This document shows, piece by piece, positions 55,000-62,369 of a stretch of DNA of 64,000 nucleotides. The translations under genes and the position numbers were made by a program. Location: contig CAZCUD010000001.1 in the NCBI GenBank assembly GCA_964501785.1, positions 372,001-436,000 on the forward strand, given 5' to 3'. How positions within the stretch are numbered: position 1 is the first letter of the stretch; each line of letters opens with the position of its first letter. Source of the DNA: DATBSK01 sp964501785 (GTDB lineage Bacteria > Actinomycetota > Acidimicrobiia > IMCC26256 > PALSA-555). The notes below the pieces were generated by a model that did no database searches, was not told the origin of the DNA, and saw only the letters and a program-made list of their open reading frames with translations.

Positions 55000-56601
55000 G
55001 TGGACGTGACGATGCCCCAGCTCGGCGAGACGGTCACCGAGGGCACCATCACGCGGTGGTTCAAGCAGCCCGGTGACGCGGTGCAGGCCGACGAGCCGCT
55101 CTTCGAGGTCTCGACCGACAAGGTCGACTCCGAGGTCCCCGCGCCGGCGAGCGGCGTGCTCGCCGAGATCCGCGTCCCCGAGGGTGAGACCGCAGACGTC
55201 GGGCAAGTCCTCGCGGTGATCAGCGACGCGCCTGCGGGGGCGTCGCCACCGGCGGCTGCGCCGAGCGCGCCACCGGCGGCTGCGCCCAGCCCGCCCCCGG
55301 CGCCGCAGCCCGTGCCGGTCCCGCAGCCCGCGCCGGTGCCACAGCCCGCGCCGGTCCCGCAGCCCGCGGCGACGCCCATGCCGCCGGCGGCACCGGAGCC
55401 GGTTGCACCGGAGCCGGCGCCCCCGGCCCCGTCGCCGGTCGGTGCCGACGAGACCCAGCCCGGCGTCGTGGTGAAGCCCACGACCGCGCCGCGTCCACCC
55501 GTGTCGTCGGCCGCACCGCCTGCCGCGTCGAGCGCGGCCCTGACGTCACCGGTCGTGCGGCGCCTCATCGCCGAGCACGGCCTCGACCCCGCGACGATCA
55601 CCGGCACCGGCGAGGGCGGACGCATCACCCGCAAGGACGTGCTCGACGCCGCGGCGCGCTCTCGCGACGAGACGATGCCCGGTGCGTCGCCTGCGGCCCC
55701 GCCACCAGCCGCGCCCGTGGCGCCCGCACCGCCTCCCGAGGCCCCGGCCGCTCCCTCGCCGCCTCCCCAGGCCCCGGCCGCTCCCGCGCCTCCTCCACCG
55801 GCGCCGGCCCCGCCGCCCGCACCCCCCACGCCGGCCGCGCCACCTCCGGTCGAGGCCCCGGCCGCGGCGCCGTCGCGCCCGTCGGGAGGCGACGAGGTCG
55901 TGCCGTTCTCCAACATGCGCAAGCGCACCGCCGAGCACATGGTCCGCTCGAAGGCCACGAGCCCTCATGCCGCCACGTCGGTCGAGGTCGACTTCGAGCG
56001 CATCGAACGGGTTCGGGTCGCGCACCAAGACGCTTGGAAGGCGCGCGAGGGGTTCTCCCTCACGTACCTGCCCTTCATCGCGCGCGCGTTCTGCGACACC
56101 GTCGACGACTTCCCCCACGTCAACGCGAGCGTCGTCGACGACACCCTCGTCGTGCACCGCGACGTGCACCTCTCCGTCGCGGTCGACCTCGACTTCGAGG
56201 GTCTGATCGCGCCGGTGGTCCGCGACGCCGACGGCAAGCGGCTCCGCCTGATCGCCCGCGAGATCCGCGACCTCGCGACACGCGCTCGGTCGAAGCAGCT
56301 CACGCCCGACGAGGTGCTCGGGGGGACGTTCACGATCACCAACCCCGGGCCGTACGGCACCTACCTGACGCTCCCGATCATCAACCAGCCCCAGGTCGCG
56401 ATCCTGGCCACCGACGGGATCACCAAGACGCCGCGGGTCGTGCAGGGCCCCGACGGGCTCGACGTGATCGCGGTGCGCCACGTCGGGATGCTCGGGCTCA
56501 CGTGGGATCACCGAGCGTTCGACGGCGCGTACGCCGCTTCGTTCCTCTCGGCGATGCGCGACCACCTCGAGCAGCACGATTGGGCGTCGGAGCTCGAGTG
56601 A
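55000..56601 (+). CDS. sucB: Dihydrolipoamide acyltransferase (E2), SucB type
   Basis: The product has 533 residues from the GTG at 55000 (AGGAG upstream). The lipoyl domain has its target Lys in EVSTDKVDSEVPAP. A long Ala/Pro linker follows (about residues 80-180), then the peripheral-subunit-binding domain (SPVVRRLIAEHGLDPATITG), a second Ala/Pro linker, and the catalytic domain ending HVGMLGLTWDHRAFDGAY with the HxxxDG site. Only one lipoyl domain is present, while many actinobacterial SucB have two. It could serve 2-oxoglutarate or another 2-oxo acid; the E1 gene is not in the window. Confidence 0.93.
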   Translation: MDVTMPQLGETVTEGTITRWFKQPGDAVQADEPLFEVSTDKVDSEVPAPASGVLAEIRVPEGETADVGQVLAVISDAPAGASPPAAAPSAPPAAAPSPPPAPQPVPVPQPAPVPQPAPVPQPAATPMPPAAPEPVAPEPAPPAPSPVGADETQPGVVVKPTTAPRPPVSSAAPPAASSAALTSPVVRRLIAEHGLDPATITGTGEGGRITRKDVLDAAARSRDETMPGASPAAPPPAAPVAPAPPPEAPAAPSPPPQAPAAPAPPPPAPAPPPAPPTPAAPPPVEAPAAAPSRPSGGDEVVPFSNMRKRTAEHMVRSKATSPHAATSVEVDFERIERVRVAHQDAWKAREGFSLTYLPFIARAFCDTVDDFPHVNASVVDDTLVVHRDVHLSVAVDLDFEGLIAPVVRDADGKRLRLIAREIRDLATRARSKQLTPDEVLGGTFTITNPGPYGTYLTLPIINQPQVAILATDGITKTPRVVQGPDGLDVIAVRHVGMLGLTWDHRAFDGAYAASFLSAMRDHLEQHDWASELE

Positions 56602-58271
56602 CCGCACGCGAGGTGCTGCACGTCCGCTGGCTCGGCCGGGTCACCTACTCCGACGGCGACGCCCTCCAACGAGCGCTGCACGACCGCAGCGCCGACGACC
56701 ACCTGCTGCTGCTCGAGCACCCGCACGTCTACACGCTCGGCACGCGCGCCGACCCGACCCACGTGCTCGTGCCCCCGACGTCGGTCGGCGCGGAGCTGGT
56801 GCACGCCGATCGCGGCGGTGACGTCACCTACCACGGTCCGGGCCAGGTCGTCGGCTACCCGATCATCACGTTGCCCGAGTGGCGCGACGGGATGCGCGAC
56901 GTCGTCGCGTACGTCCGTGCCCTCGAGTCCGTGCTCGTCGACGCGCTCGGCGACCTCGGGATCCACGCGTCGACGCGACCGGGTCTGACGGGCGTCTGGG
57001 TCGGTGACGACAAGATCGGCGCGATCGGCGTGAAGGTCGCGGGTGGTCGCACCCGCCACGGGTTCGCGCTCAACGTCGACCCCGACCTCGCGATGTTCGA
57101 CCACATCGTCCCGTGCGGGATCCGAGATGCGGGCGTCACGGCCATCGCGCGGGTCCTCGGTGCGGCACCGCCGACGGCGCGGGTGGTCGAGACCATCACG
57201 AACCGCTTCGCCGAGGCGTTCGGCTACCGCACCGTCGAGCGGCAGTCGGTTGCGGGTTCTCGGCACGTTGGCGCGGCCATGGCCCGCGCCAACGTGCCGA
57301 GAACCCTCGGGGGCGGCGCCGCCGGCGGTGCGGACGAGCAGCCGGTGCGGCTCCTCGGCCGGCTGGCCGCGGCCGGGGTCGACCCGCAGGTCGACAGCGG
57401 ACGACGACCCGAGTGGATGCGCGTGAAGGCCGACCTCGGCCCTGGCTATCGGGCCACCCGGGCGCTGATGCGCACGCTCGACCTGCACACGGTCTGCGAA
57501 GAGGCCGGGTGCCCCAACATCTACGAGTGCTGGGCCGACGGCACCGCGACGTTCATGATCCTCGGCGAGCGGTGCACGCGCGCCTGCGGCTTCTGCCTCG
57601 TCGACACCCGACACCCGTTGCCGCTCGACGTCGCGGAGCCCGAGCGGGTCGCCGACGCGGTCGCGACGCTCCGGCTCCAGCACGCGGTCATCACCAGCGT
57701 CGCTCGCGACGACCTCGACGACGGGGGAGCGAGCGCCTTCGCCGCGACCATCCGCGCGATCCGCGCTCGCACGCCGCACACGAGGGTCGAGGTGCTGATC
57801 CCCGACTGCAAGGGCGACGCCGACGCGCTCGGGGTGATCTTCGACGCCCGCCCCGACGTCCTCAACCACAACCTCGAGACCGTGGCTCGCCTCCAGCGCG
57901 CCGCCCGTCCGTCGGCGAGCTACGCCCGATCGCTCGCTCTGCTCGGTCGGGCGAAGGACGCCGGGCTCACGACCAAGTCCGGCCTCATCGTGGGCATGGG
58001 CGAGGAGCCCCACGAGGTGCGCGCCGCGATCGGCGACCTGCGTGCGGTGGGCGTCGACGTCCTGACCGTGGGGCAGTACCTGCGCCCGTCCGCCCGTCAC
58101 CTGCCCGTCGTGCGGTGGTGGACGCCCGACGAGCTCGCCGAGATCGGCGCGCACGCGGAGCGCCTCGGCTTCGCGCACGTCGAGGCCGGGCCGCTGGTGC
58201 GCTCGAGCTACCACGCCCGGCGCGCCGTCGACGCGGCGGAGTCCACGGATCCCCGGCGGGTGAGCGCGTGA
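56598..58271 (+). CDS. lipB-lipA: LipB-LipA: octanoyltransferase and lipoyl synthase in one continuous frame
   Basis: This is one open frame of 557 residues. Residues 1-about 218 are LipB: LLLEHPHVYTLGTRA, RGGDVTYHGPGQVVGYP, GVKVAGGRTRHGFALN and HIVPCGIRDAGVT with the catalytic Cys and Lys. Residues about 250-557 are LipA: HTVCEEAGCPNIYECW, CTRACGFC (radical-SAM CxxxCxxC), VGQYLRPS and the C-terminal RSSYHA. LipB has no stop of its own: the palindrome at 57254-57306 lies at the junction and is read through. LipA could also start separately at the ATG at 57279 (inside the palindrome) or the GTG at 57345. The GTG at 56598 overlaps the sucB stop. Confidence 0.9.
   Translation: MTAREVLHVRWLGRVTYSDGDALQRALHDRSADDHLLLLEHPHVYTLGTRADPTHVLVPPTSVGAELVHADRGGDVTYHGPGQVVGYPIITLPEWRDGMRDVVAYVRALESVLVDALGDLGIHASTRPGLTGVWVGDDKIGAIGVKVAGGRTRHGFALNVDPDLAMFDHIVPCGIRDAGVTAIARVLGAAPPTARVVETITNRFAEAFGYRTVERQSVAGSRHVGAAMARANVPRTLGGGAAGGADEQPVRLLGRLAAAGVDPQVDSGRRPEWMRVKADLGPGYRATRALMRTLDLHTVCEEAGCPNIYECWADGTATFMILGERCTRACGFCLVDTRHPLPLDVAEPERVADAVATLRLQHAVITSVARDDLDDGGASAFAATIRAIRARTPHTRVEVLIPDCKGDADALGVIFDARPDVLNHNLETVARLQRAARPSASYARSLALLGRAKDAGLTTKSGLIVGMGEEPHEVRAAIGDLRAVGVDVLTVGQYLRPSARHLPVVRWWTPDELAEIGAHAERLGFAHVEAGPLVRSSYHARRAVDAAESTDPRRVSA
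57254..57306. repeat. Copy D of the palindrome family, inside the lipB-lipA frame
   Basis: Perfect 23-bp arms (57254-57276 and 57284-57306, left arm beginning GGGTTCTCGGCACGTTGG) enclose CCATGGC. Its core is the same as that of copies B and C at 4-5 kb, with compensating G/C changes in both arms that keep the stem perfect. It encodes about 18 residues (GSRHVGAAMARANVPRTL) that belong to neither LipB nor LipA. Confidence 0.9.
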
Positions 58272-58287
58272 CCGGTCCGATCGCTCG

Positions 58288-59373
58288 GTGAGCTTCGGCC
58301 CACGGCTCGCGCGTGCGCGCGAGCGGATGCGCGAGCTGGGGATCGACGCCCTGTGCCTCTCGGTCGGGCCCGACCTGCCGTACCTGACCGGCTACGAGGC
58401 GATGCCGCTCGAACGGCTCACGATGCTCGTCGTGCCCCGCGAGGACGAGGCGACGCTGATCGTGCCGCGTCTCGAGGCCCCGCGCGTGGTCGAGCACCCC
58501 GGCGTCTTCACGGTCCTGCCGTGGGACGAGACCGACGACCCGATCGCGCTCGTCGTCGAGCGCCTGGGTGGTGCCGAGGAGGTCGCGATCGGGGAGCACA
58601 CCTGGGCCCGGTTCCTGCTCGCCCTCCAGGCGGAGCTGCCCGGCGCCCGGTACCGCTCGGCGGCGGAGGTCACCGGTCCGCTGCGCGCGGTGAAGGACGC
58701 CGACGAGGTCGAGCTCCTCCGTGCCGCTGCCCGCGCCGTGGACGCGATCGCCACGGAGCTGCGAGGCGTCCGCTTCGCCGGCCGGAGCGAGCGCGACCTG
58801 CATCGCGAGATCGTCCAGCGGATGCTCGACGCCGGCCACGAGCGCGCGAACTTCGCCATCGTGGCGAGTGGTCCGAACGCCGCGAGCCCGCACCACGAGC
58901 CGACTGCACGCGTGATCGAGCCGGGCGACGTCGTGCTCTGCGACTTCGGCGGCACGATGCACGGCTACTGCTCCGACATCACCCGCATGTACGTCGTCGG
59001 CGAGCCCGCTCCCGAGGTACGAGAGGCCTACGAGGCGCTCTCGGCCGCGCAGGCGCGCGGCGTCGACGCCGCGACGGTCGGCACCTCGTGCGAGCACGTC
59101 GACGCAGCCACGCGCGCGGTGCTCGCCGACGCCGGGCTCGGTGAGCGCTTCATCCATCGGACGGGCCACGGGATCGGGATGGAAGCCCACGAGGAGCCCT
59201 ATCTGGTCGCGGGCAACGCCGCGCCGCTCGTCGCCGGGCACGCGTTCAGCATCGAGCCCGGCGTCTACGTGCCCGGTGCGTTCGGCCTGAGACTCGAGGA
59301 CATCGTCGTCGCGACCAGCGACGGTCCGGTGCGGCTCAACGAGGCGCCTCGCGACCTCGCGGTCGTCGCGTAG
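58288..59373 (+). CDS. M24-family aminopeptidase (Xaa-Pro peptidase-like)
   Basis: The product has 361 residues from the GTG at 58288. The N-terminal creatinase-like domain (LARARERMRELGIDALCLS, YLTGYEAMPLERL) is followed by the pita-bread catalytic domain: NAASPHHEPTARVI, LCDFGGTMHGYCSDITRM (first Asp ligands), HRTGHGIGMEAHEEPYLV (His), FSIEPGVYVPGAFGLRLED (Glu ligands). It cleaves N-terminal residues before proline in peptides; the natural substrate is unknown. It follows the lipBA gene by 16 bases and may be co-transcribed. Confidence 0.92.
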   Translation: MSFGPRLARARERMRELGIDALCLSVGPDLPYLTGYEAMPLERLTMLVVPREDEATLIVPRLEAPRVVEHPGVFTVLPWDETDDPIALVVERLGGAEEVAIGEHTWARFLLALQAELPGARYRSAAEVTGPLRAVKDADEVELLRAAARAVDAIATELRGVRFAGRSERDLHREIVQRMLDAGHERANFAIVASGPNAASPHHEPTARVIEPGDVVLCDFGGTMHGYCSDITRMYVVGEPAPEVREAYEALSAAQARGVDAATVGTSCEHVDAATRAVLADAGLGERFIHRTGHGIGMEAHEEPYLVAGNAAPLVAGHAFSIEPGVYVPGAFGLRLEDIVVATSDGPVRLNEAPRDLAVVA

Positions 59374-59378
59374 CCCCC

Positions 59379-60143
59379 GTGCGCCTCGACGTCGCGAGCG
59401 TCCTGCTCCAGTGGTCGACCGGTGGCCTGCTCGGCCTGTGGGTGACGCAGCGTCATCGCATGGTCGGCGTCGGCTACGGATGGCTGCTGCGATCGGTCTT
59501 CGGCGTCCTGGCCATCGGCGCGATCGCGGCCGGCATCGCCGACTCCGACCACGGCGCGGGGGCAACCGTGCGCGACGGCTCGACCATCGCGCTCGTCGTC
59601 GCCACCACGATCGCGCTGCTCGTGTCGGTCGCCTGGCGTCGCACCCCCGAGCGGATCCCCGTGTGGATCGACCTGCCCGCACCGGTGCTCGGGATCGTCG
59701 CGCTGCTCGGCGCGGCCGAAGCCGTCGGCGGCGACTACGCGCTCTCCGCCGGTCGCCTCGTCGTCGGCGCGGTGTTCCTGGGCTTCGTCACCGACGCGAT
59801 GCTGCTCGGTCACTGGTACCTGGTGCAGCCGGGTCTCTCGCGCGAACCGTTGCGCGAGATGATCCGCCTCTCCACGTGGAGCTGGCCGCTCGACGTCGCG
59901 CTGCTCCTGGTGCCGCCCGGGATGATCTCGGTGATCGACGGCTCCGTCGACGACGGATACGCGGGGCTGCTCGGCTGGACCTGGGTCGTCAGCGCGCTGA
60001 CGACCATCGTCCTGCTGGTGGTCGCGCAGCGGGCGCTGCGCGAGCGCGCGTACTCGGCCGTGATGGCGGCGACGGGGCTGTTGTACCTCGCGATCCTCAC
60101 GGCCTTCGGCACCGACGTGCTCGCTCGCGCGCTGCTCGCGTGA
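59379..60143 (+). CDS. Multi-pass membrane protein of unknown function
   Basis: The product has 254 residues with about seven helices, e.g. LLRSVFGVLAIGAIAAGIA, TIALVVATTIALLVSVAW, LPAPVLGIVALLGAAEAVGG, LVVGAVFLGFVTDAMLLGHW and WVVSALTTIVLLVVAQRAL. Polar residues cluster in the loop near GHWYLVQPGLSREPLREMIR. I do not recognise a family, though such proteins are common next to peptidase genes in actinobacteria. It begins 5 bases after the peptidase stop (GTG start). Confidence 0.75.
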   Translation: MRLDVASVLLQWSTGGLLGLWVTQRHRMVGVGYGWLLRSVFGVLAIGAIAAGIADSDHGAGATVRDGSTIALVVATTIALLVSVAWRRTPERIPVWIDLPAPVLGIVALLGAAEAVGGDYALSAGRLVVGAVFLGFVTDAMLLGHWYLVQPGLSREPLREMIRLSTWSWPLDVALLLVPPGMISVIDGSVDDGYAGLLGWTWVVSALTTIVLLVVAQRALRERAYSAVMAATGLLYLAILTAFGTDVLARALLA

Positions 60144-60254
60144 GCAACGGCGCCGTTCCCCGGGCGGGGTGGGCGAGGGGCCTCGCGATATCGTGGGCAG
60201 CCGGAGCGCGCGGGTCTGACCGCGCCCAGAGGCCCCCGGGCCAGGACGGTTCGA

Positions 60255-61067
60255 GTGCTCGCCCCCGTCACCGAAGTCTGGAACCACCGCAGCATCGTGC
60301 GGAACCTCGCCGAGCGCGAGTTCCGGGCCAAGTACAAGAAGAGCCTCCTCGGGTGGCTGTGGTCGATGCTCAACCCGGCCGCCACGATCCTCATCTACTC
60401 GCTCGTCTTCGGGGTCTTCCTCAAGGTCACGCCGCCGGTCGCGGGCAACGGGGACCTCCAGAACTTCGCTCTCTACCTCTTCGCCGCACTGATCATGTGG
60501 AACTTCTTCTCCACCGTGATCACCGGCTCGATGAACTCGATGACGTCGGCCGGCCCGCTGATCCGCAAGGTCTACCTGCCGCCCGAGTGCATCTCGTTCG
60601 CCGTCGTCACCTCGTCGATCGTGCAGACGCTGATCGAGGCGGCGATCCTCGCGGTCATCATGATCATCCTCGGGAACGCGTCGTTCACCTTCCTGCTGTT
60701 CCCGGTGATCCTCGTGCTGATGATGCTGTTCGCGACCGGCATCGCGCTCGTCGTCAGCATGCTCAACGTGTACTTCCGCGACGTGAGCTACCTCGTGACG
60801 ATCGGGCTGATGTTCCTCTTCTATGCGACGCCGATCGTGTACACGATCACGCTGATCCCCGAGACCGCGTGGGGACTCCCGATGCGCGACATCATCGAGG
60901 CGAACCCGCTCACGCAGTTCGTCATGGCATCGCGCGACATCTTCTACCTGCTCGAGGTTCCGACGTTGTCGCAGTGGGCCTACCTCACGGCGGCGTCCTT
61001 CGGATCGCTGGCGCTCGGCTGGTGGATCTTCTCCCGTCGCTCCTGGCAGATCGCCGAGGAGCTCTGA
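60255..61067 (+). CDS. Wzm/TagG-type ABC transporter permease for glycan export
   Basis: The product has 270 residues and six helices of the ABC-2 type. The N-terminal REFRAKYKKSLLGWLWSMLN is highly characteristic of polysaccharide export permeases (Wzm/TagG), with VYLPPECISFAVVTSSIVQ and SMLNVYFRDVSYLV in the middle. It forms the channel for export of lipid-linked glycan with the ATPase encoded next. The GTG at 60255 is the start; the 110 bases before it hold no gene. It is 1 base from the ATPase gene. Confidence 0.92.
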   Translation: MLAPVTEVWNHRSIVRNLAEREFRAKYKKSLLGWLWSMLNPAATILIYSLVFGVFLKVTPPVAGNGDLQNFALYLFAALIMWNFFSTVITGSMNSMTSAGPLIRKVYLPPECISFAVVTSSIVQTLIEAAILAVIMIILGNASFTFLLFPVILVLMMLFATGIALVVSMLNVYFRDVSYLVTIGLMFLFYATPIVYTITLIPETAWGLPMRDIIEANPLTQFVMASRDIFYLLEVPTLSQWAYLTAASFGSLALGWWIFSRRSWQIAEEL

Positions 61068-61068
61068 C

Positions 61069-62367
61069 GTGACGCTCCCGACCACCCCCGACGACGGCAT
61101 GGCGATCTCGGTCCGCGACGTGTCGAAGCGGTTCAAGCTCTACACCGACAAGCCGTCCGACCTGAAGCAGCTCGTCACCCGGATGAGCCGCGCGCGCTAC
61201 GAGGAGTTCTGGGCGCTGCGCGACATCTCGCTCGAGGTCCCCGCCGGCGAGTCGTTCGGCCTGGTCGGGCACAACGGGTCGGGCAAGTCCACGATGCTGC
61301 GCCTGATGGCGCGCATCCACCAACCGACGACCGGGAAGGTCACGACCCAGGGTCGGGTGTCGGCGCTGCTCGAGCTCGGCGCGGGCTTCCATCCCGAGCT
61401 GTCGGGGCGCGAGAACGTCTACCTCAACGGCGCAATCCTGGGGTTGAAGCGACGCGACATCGACGCCGTGTTCGACGACGTCGTCGAGTTCGCCGGGCTC
61501 CAGTCGTTCATCGACTCACCGGTCAAGGTGTACTCGAGCGGCATGTACGTGCGGCTCGGCTTCGCGGTCGCCGTGCACGTGAAGCCTCAGATCCTGATGA
61601 TCGACGAGGTGATCGCGGTTGGTGACGAGGAGTTCCAGCGTCGGTGCATGGATCACCTCTACAAGCTGCGGCGCGACGGGGTGACGATCGTGCTGGTGTC
61701 GCACAGCCTGGGGACGCTCCAGAGCCTCTGCGATCGACTCGCCTGGCTCGACCACGGTCGGCTCCAGCAGGTCGGCGACCCCAACGACGTCGTGCGGGCC
61801 TACCTGGGCAAGGTCGACGACGCCGAGGAGGAGAAGCGGCGCGACGCGCACCAGGAGCACGCGATCGACGAGACGAGTCGCAAGCTCCGCCACGGGAGCC
61901 GTGAGCTCGAGATCACGCACTTCGAGGTGCTCGACGCGTCGGGTCAACCGGTCGTGATGCCCGCGTCGGGCGAGCCGGTCGTCTTCCGGGTGCACTACGA
62001 CGCCCACGAACCGGTCGACGCGGTCCGCTTCAACCTCGAGTTCCAGACCGAGAGCGGCATCGTGCTCACCGGTCGCTCGACCGGTGAGGACGGCGTCGTG
62101 AGCGGCACGCTGTCGGGCACGGGGCACATCGACTGCGTCATCGACGAGCTGCCGTTCCACGCGGGGACGCTGCTCGTCAGCATCGGTGTCACCGATGACC
62201 ACCAGATGCACACCTACGACCACCTCTACCAGGCGCACGAGCTGCGGGTCCGGGGTGAGACGATCACCGACACGCGGGTCGGGGGCACGTTCAGCCGTGG
62301 GCTGGTGACGTTCGGCGGTCGGTGGACGAGCCCGGTGCCCGACTCCGGGTCGCAGCTGCTGCGCTGA
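61069..62367 (+). CDS. Wzt/TagH-type ABC transporter ATPase with glycan-binding domain
   Basis: The product has 432 residues from a GTG. The nucleotide-binding domain has GLVGHNGSGKSTMLRLMARI (Walker A), LSGRENVYLNGAILGL, KVYSSGMYVRLGFAVAVHVK (signature) and ILMIDEVIAVGDEEF (Walker B). From about residue 265 a beta-rich C-terminal domain (ELEITHFEVLDASGQPVVMP, FNLEFQTESGIVLTGRSTGE, YDHLYQAHELRVRGETI) resembles the Wzt C-terminal domain that recognises the modified end of the O-antigen. It energises export with the upstream permease. Confidence 0.93.
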   Translation: MTLPTTPDDGMAISVRDVSKRFKLYTDKPSDLKQLVTRMSRARYEEFWALRDISLEVPAGESFGLVGHNGSGKSTMLRLMARIHQPTTGKVTTQGRVSALLELGAGFHPELSGRENVYLNGAILGLKRRDIDAVFDDVVEFAGLQSFIDSPVKVYSSGMYVRLGFAVAVHVKPQILMIDEVIAVGDEEFQRRCMDHLYKLRRDGVTIVLVSHSLGTLQSLCDRLAWLDHGRLQQVGDPNDVVRAYLGKVDDAEEEKRRDAHQEHAIDETSRKLRHGSRELEITHFEVLDASGQPVVMPASGEPVVFRVHYDAHEPVDAVRFNLEFQTESGIVLTGRSTGEDGVVSGTLSGTGHIDCVIDELPFHAGTLLVSIGVTDDHQMHTYDHLYQAHELRVRGETITDTRVGGTFSRGLVTFGGRWTSPVPDSGSQLLR

Positions 62368-62369
62368 CG

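Noticed and set aside
57279..58271. Listing lipA as a separate gene
   Set aside because: Possible, but the continuous frame and the lack of a lipB stop make the fusion the simplest reading; alternative starts are noted in the entry.
59265..61136. Reverse-strand open frame of over 600 codons
   Set aside because: It covers the antisense of a membrane protein and an ABC permease. The translation is His/Asp/Glu/Arg-rich low complexity, typical of a shadow.
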